A stretch of DNA of 64,000 nt, taken from Mesocentrotus franciscanus (lineage: Eukaryota > Echinodermata > Echinoidea > Camarodonta > Strongylocentrotidae). Location of the stretch: assembly GCA_037976565.1 (NCBI GenBank), contig CP137675.1, forward strand, positions 18,626,446 to 18,690,445, written 5' to 3'. Positions 22,676 to 32,525 of this stretch are shown here, in pieces. Numbering within the stretch: the first letter of the stretch is position 1; the number at the start of each line of letters is the position of its first letter. The position numbers and the translations under genes were made by a program. The notes below the pieces were generated by a model, which made no database searches, had not been told where the DNA came from, and worked only from the letters and a program-made list of their open reading frames with translations.

Positions 22676-24757
22676 ATGGATACCAATATGATTACGACGG
22701 CATTATTAATACTCTGCATTTGTTTCTTCAACATTGGATTTTCTCAGAACATTGTTGAAAGACCACGGGACCAGACTGTTCGAGAAGGAAAGAACGTTCT
22801 TTTTCGTTGCATCATCAGGAATCTCCAAAGCAACCAGAATGTCTACTGGTTTCGCCTCTCAACGCGACGGTTCATAACGGTTAACCGGATGGTTAGTTCG
22901 AACGTACCGCAGCGCAACCGCCTCTCTATCCTTGGTAACGTCAACCTTGGCGAGTACTTCTTGAGGATTAGCAACGTCGAGCAGGCTGATGCTGGTACCT
23001 ACCGATGCGGTTTTGCGGTCCCTACCATGCCACTTACGTTTGCTGGTGCCGTTCTTGAAGTGCAGCGACCACCTAATGAGGGCTCGCCGATGTGTGACGT
23101 TTCTCCAAACGGTCTAAACGTTGGTGATGTAGCTATGCTAACATGCAGATCTGAAGGCGGCCAACCGCCGGCGTCGCTAACCTGGAGGTTAGGAGAAACG
23201 ATCCTAACGGAGCCGAAAGAATCGCGTAACGTTCTGTCGGTCGTTGTTAGCGCCGAACATAATGGACAAGAGTTTATTTGCGACGCCGAGTCTCCTGCAA
23301 TCGACGAACCGCGTTTCTGTGGTGTCACCCTTCTGTCGATTCGTCCTGATGTTCGTGTCGAGCCTCCTCTCGGCATAGCATGGGTTGGAGGAAGAATAGT
23401 TTTTACCTGCGTCGCATTCGGCCTACCCGAAATCGTCCGATACGAATGGTTATTTGACAACGAGCCTGTAGATGACATCCAACGAATAGAAGTAAGCCAG
23501 GATGGCAGAACTCTGATAATTAATGACATTACACTGGAAGATGATGAAAGCCCGGTCCATTGTACTGCGACTACAACGCACGGATTGTCATCAACTTCGG
23601 GCGCTTCGCTCCGAGTCGAAGACTTCGGTACATTTACGGTTGAACCAACAACCATAAATTCAACGGGTTTCAATAACGACACCATGGATGGGCAAGCTGA
23701 TAAAACCTCCTCTATCGTCATTGCTATAATAGTCATCGCTGTCATCATCGGACAGGTCTTGATTGTCATTATAGTGTACGTAATTCACAGATGTGTAAAC
23801 AGAATGATGAAAGAGAGAAAAGCAAGACGCCGCCCAACGCCTATTATGAGAGACATGAACGCGAGAAATCCTCCACCAGCTAGGACGAAAGATACAGATA
23901 TGGAAGAGAACATTTATGTTGGTGGCGTAAGTCTTCCAGCTCGTAGTAACATTGATCCAGAAACCGGTGCACCAAAGGTGTATTATAATAGCATAACTGA
24001 TTCATCGTTTGATAGCATGGGTGAAGGGGTCTACTCACAAGGACTAACAACTCCACCTACCGGAGTTCCTCTAGGTGAAGCCAGTATCCCTTTAACAACT
24101 CCTCCAGAGCGACCAGAAAGAGGGCGTCCTTCTCCAACGTCCCCTCCCTCGCCATTATACAGTAATCCTACAGATCTAGATAAAGGTAATCAGCAACCCC
24201 AGGGTCGTCTACCGCATCTGACAGAGCCCCCTACGTCACCGACCAACATTTCGGAGTCCCCATACGGATACGACGAGGTGCCTTTTGTTGAGGCAGAGGA
24301 AGAACCCAGGCGTCCTCCCCCGCCTACCAGTATCCCACCACGCCCACCTGTCGTTGTTACTTCTCCAGCACCAAACAAGCCCCCTCCAAGAGTCCCAGCT
24401 GATAAACGTCGGTCCAGTCCGCAGGGGAGAGTCCCTCAGAATCATCAATACTGTGGTTTGAACCCTGATCGCCCTGAGAGCCGATACCTCAGTCTTCGCC
24501 ACTACGACGAGGCTTACGCCGATGGCGTACTTCAGCAAGGCGCGAGGCTGAACGGCGAAGAATACAGCCCGTACGAGCAACCCGTGACTGATCACGGCGA
24601 TGACCATCAAGGTGATGACGATGAACATCACGATGACGATGGATACGTGTATGAACTACCGCCCGCTAATTCCACTCCTGATGAGGTGTATGATGTCCCT
24701 CCCGATGCTCACACACGCGAATATACGTTCATGGGTTCTAATTTGCCTCCAAAATAA
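22676..24757 (+). CDS. Intronless three-Ig transmembrane receptor with Pro/Tyr-rich signalling tail
   Basis: The complete ORF of 693 residues begins with ATGG and has A at -3. Residues 1-23 are a signal peptide. Ig1 is V-type: C45, W58, and DAGTYRC ending at C111. Ig2 has C157, W170 and C202, plus a possible extra pair C140/C215. Ig3 has C245, W258 and C296. NST (328) and NDT (334) are glycosylation sequons in the stalk. Residues about 347-370 form one membrane helix, followed by a basic stop-transfer (HRCVNRMMKERKARRR). The tail of about 320 residues has ITIM-type VYYNSI (435-440) and SRYLSL (602-607), YxxP sites at Y633, Y659 and Y672 (YDVP), YSNP at 495, and a PxxP-rich block at 545-572. 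It also has an Asp/His-rich run at 639-655. Known families suggest SH2 and SH3 partners at the plasma membrane. The ligand is unknown. Ig1 is paralogous to the minus-strand exon at 5.9 kb. The lack of introns is unusual for a multi-Ig receptor. I assign no gene name; a distant nephrin/KIRREL-like relationship is possible but unproven. Confidence 0.93.
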   Translation: MDTNMITTALLILCICFFNIGFSQNIVERPRDQTVREGKNVLFRCIIRNLQSNQNVYWFRLSTRRFITVNRMVSSNVPQRNRLSILGNVNLGEYFLRISNVEQADAGTYRCGFAVPTMPLTFAGAVLEVQRPPNEGSPMCDVSPNGLNVGDVAMLTCRSEGGQPPASLTWRLGETILTEPKESRNVLSVVVSAEHNGQEFICDAESPAIDEPRFCGVTLLSIRPDVRVEPPLGIAWVGGRIVFTCVAFGLPEIVRYEWLFDNEPVDDIQRIEVSQDGRTLIINDITLEDDESPVHCTATTTHGLSSTSGASLRVEDFGTFTVEPTTINSTGFNNDTMDGQADKTSSIVIAIIVIAVIIGQVLIVIIVYVIHRCVNRMMKERKARRRPTPIMRDMNARNPPPARTKDTDMEENIYVGGVSLPARSNIDPETGAPKVYYNSITDSSFDSMGEGVYSQGLTTPPTGVPLGEASIPLTTPPERPERGRPSPTSPPSPLYSNPTDLDKGNQQPQGRLPHLTEPPTSPTNISESPYGYDEVPFVEAEEEPRRPPPPTSIPPRPPVVVTSPAPNKPPPRVPADKRRSSPQGRVPQNHQYCGLNPDRPESRYLSLRHYDEAYADGVLQQGARLNGEEYSPYEQPVTDHGDDHQGDDDEHHDDDGYVYELPPANSTPDEVYDVPPDAHTREYTFMGSNLPPK

Positions 24758-25269
24758 GGCATAAAGAAAAGACTGTTTAGTCATTTCATTGGCAACTCAT
24801 TAGAGAACGAAATGAATGATTCGAATATATTTTTGCATAAATTGTTTTGTACCCAATATCGATGGCTGGTCCATATGATGTGTTTGTCATAAATTTGTTT
24901 ATTTTCCAAATGGTTTTTGATAGCATATTTCGATTCTGTTTACTATCTAGTCAGAGCATAACAAAAAGAGTAACTTTCAAGAGGAAGTAGTTGTTCATTA
25001 CTTTGTTAATTTCATTTTTGTAATGTCTTAATTCTTTTTATCAGTACTGATTGCATAATCGATGATGCAGATAACATATTTTATTTATCTGCACAGTTTC
25101 CTGCAAAAAGGTCTTTATTTTTAACTTATGTTTTCTATGATTTGTTTTTAATTATATCGGTCTCTTGATGGTGATAAGTACTTCTGGAAACTTCGAGGAC
25201 CAGAGCTCTTTAACCACGTTTTGGGTACTCATCCTAGTATAAAGAATAGAATGTGTTAACTATACAACC
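24758..25269 (+). other. 3' flank / probable 3'-UTR of the receptor gene
   Basis: AT-rich DNA directly after the TAA stop. No canonical AATAAA was found in the first 500 bp. A TATAAA variant at about 25,240 could serve, but this is uncertain. Confidence 0.35.
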
Positions 25270-25272
25270 TAA

Positions 25273-25465
25273 AGGCTTGTTCAGAGATGACGCGGTAACA
25301 CACCGGCGGTTTTTCGATGATAACGTAAAGTGTAATACGCGCCACATTTCTGCATCTTATAACACAGAGCTCAGGGAATTCGCGCACTACCTTCGTTGTG
25401 CGTAAACCGCGACGCCCCTTTTTTAGGTGTTGCTGTGATTTACCGCGTCATATCTGAACGAGCCT
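25273..25465. mobile_element. Harbinger-like MITE, 193 bp, with TAA duplication
   Basis: The ends are AGGCTTGTTCAGAGATGACG... and the inverse of ...CGTCATATCTGAACGAGCCT, with about 26 bp matching. TAA flanks both sides (25,270-25,272 and 25,466-25,468). A TWA-type 3-bp duplication is characteristic of PIF/Harbinger. Non-coding; it lies about 500 bp downstream of the receptor stop codon. Confidence 0.82.
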
Positions 25466-25655
25466 TAATTCTTAAGGTAAAGACCAGTTTTGGAAACGCC
25501 CCCCTCTCAAAAAATGAAATGGAAGCTTTTATTACCAATCATGTGAAAGAATATGTTTTGACTAATACGTGATGATACAAATTTTGCCGGGAAACCGCCT
25601 ACTAATTGATATATTTGGTAAATTATCATATCTATCTGGCCCGGATAGATATAGG

Positions 25656-25720
25656 GTAGTCCCATATACATCTTTCTGTGTACAGTGCTTGTAACTTTAC
25701 CAAGACTGGGCCAAATTTCT
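25656..25720 (+). repeat. Dispersed repeat, copy also at the right window edge
   Basis: GTAGTCCCATATACATCTTT ... ACTTTACCAAGACTGGGCCAAATTTC is repeated at 63,937-64,000 with a few substitutions. The rest of the element is not delimited. Confidence 0.65.
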
Positions 25721-26352
25721 TATCATTTTGATGATTCCAGAACCTTGCAGTACACACCAATACTTATATGCTAGATGATCAACCTTTTCTGATCGATTCC
25801 ACAACGTTTCTTTCACAATGCAATCGCATGACCAGAACTGAGCTATACCTTTAATACCATTTACCATGACTAAGGCATATCAGATAACAACCCATGAAAC
25901 AAGTACACTAATACTCTAGTTCTGACAAATAACATGACATTGTTTTCAGGAGGAAATTTCTGATAAGCTCACTTCACTCAAGTAGATCATGTGCCGATAT
26001 CGGTTTCTTGTATCCGGATATCCGAAGCACATTCTAAACAGTTGTTATAAGGATATTGATATCAGTGTTATCTAATTGTGATTAGATTACACTTTCGGTT
26101 TGGGTCATAATTGATCTGTACTAAGAAGAAAGACAGTGTTGTACACTGACATCTTATTCAAATTTTACCTGATTTTAGTTACCCAAACGGTCATGATGGT
26201 AGTCTTTGAAAATGCAACATTTTATATGCATACACACTTGAACAGTGGCATAGTGGCGTAAAATGTAGAGCGGAGGGGAGGGGGGCGTATAAGACGAAGT
26301 TACCAATGTCGACGCCCATATGTTAAATCACTTACACTCTAAAATCTGTAAA

Positions 26353-26533
26353 AATGTTAAATCACCATTTGAAAGGACTGAGGAGTGACCACTTTGTTTA
26401 AGGTGGCAGATTAACACTTTGAACATGTTGGAATCCAACGATCTCAAGGTTGAATCTAACATGTTAAAAGTATTAATATAACACTTTGAAAAAGTCGTAA
26501 CTTCTCGGATCTTTCGGATGGTGATTTAACATT
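26353..26533. mobile_element. Fold-back element with AATGTTAAATCACCAT ends
   Basis: The left AATGTTAAATCACCATTTGAAAGGAC is inverted as ATCTTTCGGATGGTGATTTAACATT. The interior is AT-rich. G-rich segments with partly similar wording (GGCGTATAAGACGAAGTTA and GGCGTAAGACAAAATTA) lie on either side. No clear target duplication. Confidence 0.6.
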
Positions 26534-27105
26534 GTAGTTTGTAAACTTTAATTCAGAAAATTAATGTAGAATTAGGAGGGGGGGGGGTGGCGTAAGACAA
26601 AATTATCACTGACGGTGAGAGATTGTTTTACCAAGGCAAAATCCACATGCTGTGGACCAACTGCAATTGCTATTATTTTGCTTTCGGGGCTTCCGGGAGT
26701 TCCGGCTTTCAAACGGGGGCTCCATACTGTATGCTAAGAATATATTTGCTTGGTTGTGTAAAAGATATCATATGTTTATTACGTATACAGACTTTTGTCA
26801 TGGGTAATACAAGAAAAAGAAAACGTGGATGAATCTGGAATACAGTAGCTATCAATGAATATAAAGAATGTGTACAAATGTACAAAATGTATCGATCGTT
26901 TTTATGAATTATTGTCCTAAATGTACACAGATATAAAAATGGCTGGGCCATTTCAAGAAATATGTGTATATATTGATCATTCGATAATTTTTCTGCATTA
27001 TTGCTGATTAAAAACGAAAACCACTATTAAAAAGAGATATTGGTATACTAGCAAATTAATATGTGCATGTAAACAAATAGCGGGCAGGAGCTAAAATGAA
27101 GAGAG
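26534..27105. other. Intergenic DNA, no gene seen
   Basis: A G-run of about 10 is at 26,577-26,587. No coding region or structured RNA was supported. Confidence 0.5.
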
Positions 27106-27500
27106 GTGGTAGAGGAAGAGAAAGAGAGAGAGGGAGAGAGAGAGAGAAAGAGAGAAAGGAAAAAAAGGAGAGAGAAAGAGAGAGAGAGAGAAAGAGAGAG
27201 AGATAGAGAGAGAAAGAGAAAAAGAAAGAGAGATATAGAGAGAGAAAGAGAAAGAGAGAGAGAGAAAAAGAGAAAGATAGAGAGAGAAAGAGAAAGAGAG
27301 AGAAAGAGAGAGAGAGAAAGAGAAAGAGAGAGAAAGAGAGAGGTAGAGAAAAAGAGAGAAAGAGAGAGAGAGAGTAAGAAAGAGAGAGATAGAGAGAAAG
27401 AGAGAGAGAGAGAGTGAGAGAGAGAGAAAGAGAGAGAGAGAGAAAGGGATGGAAAGAGAGAGAAAGGGATGGAGAGAGAGAGTGAGGGAGAGAAGAAAAA
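27106..27500. repeat. Near-pure polypurine (GA)n tract, about 390 bp
   Basis: Almost every base on the plus strand is A or G, mostly GAGAGA and GAGAAA units, with only scattered pyrimidines. Such mirror-symmetric purine tracts can form triplex (H-DNA). The open frames across it (Ser/Leu/Phe-rich on one strand, Arg/Glu-rich on the other) follow from composition and are not genes. Confidence 0.95.
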
Positions 27501-28237
27501 AAGAGAGCATTTGTGAATGTGGCAATCTAGGATTTCTGATGAAATATATGATAAGCATGACGTCATATAAATACTGGTTTATATTTTCCATCAACCCATT
27601 GACCACTGGATTCTCTCATTCCCATAGGTTTTGACACTTGAAGTGATGTAATAATGATATGTATACATCAGTGGCACAGATATTGACAAATTGATGAATG
27701 AGTGTATAAAGCAACTTGTGGAATTCCGGTATACTTTTGGTTTTATATGGGTTATACGTCAGAAAGTACTGTGACTCGGCAAACTCGTCAAATGTAAAGT
27801 ACATTCATTTTCTGAGAAAGACAAACTTTGTTCAGTATTTTAATCATAATATCACACTGTCTTGCATAATTATATACAGTTCCATTTTATATAAAAGATA
27901 CGACAGCTAAGTACGTACAGTTACCGTTTATTAAATGCTGCATGATTACTGCAACTGAATTAAGCGATTTAAAAAGTATCATGAAAATAACACTCAACAA
28001 TGTAAGATAATAAGACAAATCTTGCACAGAATGCAAGAAACATATAATCCTACATCATATTCTGTATTAAAAAAAAAACTTAGTAAATATATGAACCTCC
28101 TAAAATTAGAGTGGCTCCCATAAGTATATCACCACTCCACTTTCTAATTGATGTTATTTCCAATAAAACAAATATCAAAACCCTTGAAGGTGCAATATCT
28201 TTCCTCTGCAAGCAATCGAATCGGTACAAATGGAAAA

Positions 28238-28273
<36 letters not shown>

Positions 28274-29290
28274 CATGTATTAATTCTTTTAAATTTTATT
28301 CATTCCTAAGCTCAGCCTCTGAAAATTACCTTGACTGCCCTGAAGCGGGTTCTTCGGTCTTCACCGAGTAACCTACATTTGGTTATTTTTTCCGTTCTCA
28401 CATTAACATGATATCTCGAGCAGGAAAACTGGCTCCCATCAAACGAAATCGATCGTTTTAAGAGAAAGAAAAACAAAAAAAAAACCTACAAACCTTCAGG
28501 TCACTTGACTAAACTTTCTATAGAATTGACCTAACTTCGATAAAAACAGCTCAGAATAATTGGAAGGACATTAAAGAGACTAGTGTATGCCAGCACAGCT
28601 CATTATTTGAAGAAGAAAAAAGAAGAAAAAAGACTCATATATCTACGGAGTTTGAATTAAGATTAAAATAAAGAAAACAAGTAATAATTTAAATGAAAAA
28701 AATAGCTTAACAATATCAAACACGATCGAAACTACTTTCGAAGAATCAACTTAAGGCAATTTCAATAGCCATGTCCATCATTTTAGAAATGCGCAAGCAT
28801 TTAATACAAGGACGTATTACGTCACCCGAACATGATTTCTATAGGCTTATACAGTATGGTATTGAGTTGAGTTTTCGAAAGTATTTGCGACCGTGTTAGC
28901 ATTTTGGAGTAATTTTAATGATTAGATTTTCAAGACATTTTGAAACAAAGCAAAGCAAATATGAAAATAATATCATAGTTTCGTACACAGCGGAAAGCGA
29001 AAAGAGGCGTAGGCCTACATGTGGATAGTCAGATAATATGTTGCTAAAGAAGATTATCTTTCTTATGTATTTTCACTCAAAAGGTTATATATTTATCATC
29101 TACCGAAAAACGTTTTACAGTGGCTTCTTCGAAAACGTGGAACAAAATTCCACTTTCCGTCAGAGAATTAACCTGTCTTGCCACTTAAAAAAACCAACCT
29201 TTAAACATAGCCTACACGTACTTCTTCCTTCAGAAATGTTATGTGATTTACCTATTTTATGAGTCAATGCATTTTAGTAATTTCTATCCA
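27501..29290. other. Intergenic DNA with a (TA)n tract
   Basis: An alternating TA run lies at about 28,241-28,271, and a CRE octamer TGACGTCA at 27,558-27,565. No coding segment was recognised. Confidence 0.5.
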
Positions 29291-29296
29291 TATTCT

Positions 29297-29500
29297 ATTG
29301 ACTTATATCATTATTATAATTATCATAATTATTGTTATTATTATTATCATTACTGTATCATCATTATTATTATTATCATTATTGTTGTTATTAATATTAA
29401 CATGATATTAATGAAATTATTATTATCATTATTATTATTATAAGTAGTATTGTTGTTATTATTATTGTTATTATTATTATCATAATCATTACCATTATCA
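29297..29500. repeat. ATT/TTATCA-type microsatellite
   Basis: Imperfect (TTA)n with CAT interruptions. It resembles tracts at 44,618-44,735 and 62,440-62,612. Confidence 0.9.
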
Positions 29501-30017
29501 TCGATAATAACTTGGGGTTTGTAATTTGCATTCCATTATCGCAACCATACCAAAGAGTAAAATGAAACCCTTTAGGGCGCGTTCAAGCGATTTTTCGAAG
29601 CTAGAATCACAAACATGAATCACAATTCAAAACGCCGATACAAAACATGGTTACTGCGGGAGAGCGTTAAGCGATTTTCCATCATCGCTGATTCTCGCTC
29701 ATTTCAAGCCCACCCAGGAAGAATAGAAATAGGTAGCGATAATATATATAATAGATAATGACGTCATAGAATCATGATTGAGATCTCCGTTCGTTCAAGC
29801 GAATTTTAGCGACCGTGATTCTGCAGAATCATGATACAAAACGCATCTTTTTCAGCGTTTCATGTTTGTGTTTTTAAACACGTTTATTTTTACGACCAAC
29901 GAAAATCGCTTGAACGCAACTGTGTTTTAAACTAAACGCAGGGGCGTCGCTAGAGGGGTGTGGGGGTGCGACCCCTCCCACCTGTCAGGATATTGTCGGT
30001 AAAATTGCGCTGCCGTC

Positions 30018-30264
30018 GGGAAAAATGAGAAAAAGGGGAGGGGAAAAAGGAAAGGGAAAGAAAAGAAAAAGAAAGGAAAGAGAAGAGAAGAAAAAGAGAA
30101 AAAGAAAAGAGGAAGGAGAGGAAAGAAAGGAAAAGAAAGAAAAGGAGATAAGGAAAAAAAAAAGAGAAAAGGGAAACAAAAGAAACTGGGATGAAAGAGA
30201 GGAAGAGGGAGAAGGGGGGGTAAGAGCCTGAGAGAGGAGGGGTGGAAGAAAGAGAGAGGGGGGT
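30018..30264. repeat. Polypurine tract inside the hAT-like element
   Basis: A GAAAAG/GGAAAG-rich plus strand with few pyrimidines for about 245 bp. The open frames on both strands reflect composition only. Confidence 0.9.
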
Positions 30265-30469
30265 TGTTGGGTGGAGTCGGCAAGAAAGATACGCATAGAT
30301 ATGTTGCTGTGTCGGGTCAGGTGTGTCGGTATTCTTGCTCGATCCTCGTGTACTATATCAATGCAGAAGTTTGAAGTCGGTGAGATGTATTAATATGTCG
30401 GTCGGCCGGCAATTTTTCTCCATATGAACTGTGACTATTTATTGGACAAAGAAACATTTTTGAAAATTC

Positions 30470-32312
30470 AGACAATGATTAAGAGCCGAGAACAGTACAA
30501 TGAATCGTCTTCTTTCTCTAATAATTTAATGCAACATCAAAGTTTCCGCGCTTCGCGCGGGAGGGGGAAAAACTGAATTTAGACAAAGATTAAAAGTCGT
30601 CTTCTTTCTCTGATAATTTAATGAAACGTCAAAGCTTCCGCGCTTCGCGCGGGAGGGGGGAACTGAATTCAGACAAGGATTAAGAGTCGAACATGGTACA
30701 ACGAATCGTCTTCTTTCTCTGATAATTTAATGCAACGTAAAAGTTTCCGCGCTTTGCGCGGAGGAAATACTGAATTCAGACAAGGATTAAGAGTCGTCTT
30801 CTTTCTCTGATAATTTAATGAAACGTCAAAGCTTCCGCGCTTCGCGCGGAAGGGGGAACTGAGTTTATACAAGGATTAAGAGTCGAGAACGGTACAACGA
30901 ATCGTCTTCTTTCTTTAATAATTTAATGAAACGTCAAAGCTTCCGCGCTTCGCGCGGGAGGGGGAACTGAATTCAGACAAGGATTTAAAGTCGAGAACGG
31001 TAAAACGATTCGTCTTCTTTCTCTGATAATTTAATGAAACTTCAAAGCTTCCGCGCTTCGCGCGGAATGGGGGAACTGAGTTTAGCAAGGATTAAGAGTC
31101 GAGAACGGTACAACGAATCGTCTTCTTTCTTTAATAATTTAATGAAACGTCAAAGCTTCCGCGCTTCGCGCGGAAGGGTTAAACTGAATTCAGACAAGGA
31201 TTTAGAGTCAAGAACGGTATCCTTTCCCTGATAATTTAATGAAACGTCAAAGCTTCCGCGCTTCGCGCGGAGGGGTGAAACTGAATTTAGACAAGGATTT
31301 AGAGTCGAGAACGGTATCCTTTCTCTAATAATTTAATGAAGCGTCAAAGCTTCCGCGCTTCGCGCGGGATGGGGGGAAACAAGAATTAAATACGGTACAA
31401 CGAATCGTCTTCTTTCTCTAATAATTTAATGAAACGTCAAAGCTTCCGCGCTTCGCGCGGGAGGGGAACTGAATTCAGACAAGGATTAAAAGTCGTAAAC
31501 AGTACAACGAATCGTCTTCTTTCTTAATGATTTAATGAAACGTCATAGCTTCTGCGCTTCGCGCGGGAAGGGGGGGGAACTGAGTTTATACAAGGATTAA
31601 GAGTCGAGAACGGTACAACGAATCGTCTTCTTTCTCTAATAATTTAATGAAACGTCAAAGCTTCCGCGCTTCGCGCGGGAGGGGGGAACTGCATTCAGAC
31701 AAGGATTTAGAGTCGAGAACGAGTACAACGAATCGTCTTCTTTCTCTGAAAATTTAATGAAACTTCAAAGGGGGAACTGAGTTTATACAAGGATTAAGAG
31801 TCGAGAACGGTACAACGAATCGTCTTCTTTCTTTAATAATTTAATGAAACGTCAAAGCTTCCGCGCTTTGCGCGGAGGGGGAACTGAATTTAGACAAGGA
31901 TTTAGAGTCGAGAACGAGTACAACGAATCGTCTTCTTTCTCTGATAATTTAATGAAACTTCAAAGCTTCCGCGCTTCGCGCGGGAGGGGGGAACTGAGTT
32001 TATACAAGGATTAAGAGTCGAGAACGGTACAACGAATCGTCTTCTTTCTTTAATAATTTAATGAAACGTCAAAGCTTCCGCGCTTCGCGCGGAAGAGGTG
32101 AAACTGAATTCAGACAAGGGTTTAGAGTCGAGAACGGTATCCTTTCTCGAATAATTTAATGAAACGTCAAAGCTTCCGCGCTTCGCGCAGGATGGGGGGA
32201 ACTGAATTTAGACAAGGTATACTGAGAGTCGAGAACGATACAACGAATCGTCTTCTTTCCTAATAAATTAATGAAACGACAAAGCTTCCGCACCTCCCGC
32301 TGGAGGGGGGAA
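30470..32312. repeat. Satellite array of ~90-110-bp units, each with a CG-rich hairpin
   Basis: About 18 units follow one another. A typical unit has GACAAGGATTAAGAGTCGAG, an optional AACGGTACAACGAAT, CGTCTTCTTTCT, TAATTTAATGAAACGTCAAAG, then TTCCGCGCTTCGCGCGGGAGG. The last part contains CCGCGC-TTC-GCGCGG, a 6-9-bp stem with a three-base loop. Unit lengths fall near 90-97 or 103-113 bp according to whether the optional segment is present. The unit near 31,770 has lost its hairpin, and the last (about 32,285) is degenerate. Changes in hairpin arms are few, for example TTC to TTT in the loop near 30,747 and 31,865. Confidence 0.95.
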
Positions 32313-32525
32313 ACAGCCCCTCCCTGCACCTAAATCCTATATGGAGCGCGCTTTGATATTGGGACATTAGCATTAATATAATTGTCGGTAATTGGTGGCT
32401 AGTTTTGTCGGTAATCGGTGGCCTCTACACCCTCCCCACTGAAAAAGGTCTAGCGACGCCCCTGACTAAACGTCTTTGAAAACCGTGATTCTAGGGTGAA
32501 AAAGTATCGATTGAACGCACCCTTA

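Larger units (their letters stand above)
29939..32464. mobile_element. hAT-like non-autonomous element, 2,526 bp, carrying a satellite array
   Basis: The ends are perfect 16-bp inverted repeats, CAGGGGCGTCGCTAGA. The 8-bp target duplication ACTAAACG is exact on both sides (29,931-29,938 and 32,465-32,472). Subterminal TTGTCGGTAA motifs occur once near the left end and twice near the right. There is no transposase. The interior is a polypurine tract, then a short unique stretch, then a tandem array. It is unusually long for a non-autonomous hAT because of that array. Its insertion post-dates the Harbinger-like host element. Confidence 0.92.
29575..32522. mobile_element. Harbinger-like element with TTA duplication, host of a nested hAT-like element
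   Basis: The left end GGGCGCGTTCAAGCGAT and right end (reverse complement GGGTGCGTTCAATCGAT) are inverted. CTAGAATCAC is also shared inside both ends. TTA flanks both sides (29,572-29,574 and 32,523-32,525). Without the insertion the element would be about 414 bp. It is non-coding and contains a CRE octamer at 29,759. PIF/Harbinger is inferred from the 3-bp TWA duplication. Confidence 0.85.

Noticed and set aside
22999..23769. 256-residue ORF antisense to the receptor gene
   Set aside because: It is a shadow of the Ig-coding sequence. The sense frame has signal peptide, Ig cysteines and a membrane helix, and the antisense frame has no recognisable feature.
24190..24631. ORFs antisense to the receptor's cytoplasmic tail
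   Set aside because: They arise from the Pro-rich codons of the sense strand read backwards; no independent evidence.
26245..26300. Possible hAT end (CAGTGGCATAGTGGCGTAAA)
   Set aside because: No inverted partner or 8-bp duplication was found downstream.
27048..27606. Long overlapping ORFs on both strands (Ser/Leu/Phe-rich and Arg/Glu/Lys-rich)
   Set aside because: They are translations of a (GA)n tract that lacks stop codons in any frame; no domain or start context supports a protein.
30669..31231. Short ORFs running across satellite units
   Set aside because: Unit lengths are not multiples of three, so frames shift between units. The ORFs depend on chance and are not conserved along the array.
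30470..32312. CRISPR-like appearance (regularly spaced palindromic repeat)
   Set aside because: The linkers are also repeated, there are no unique spacers, no cas genes are present, and the setting is a eukaryotic genome.
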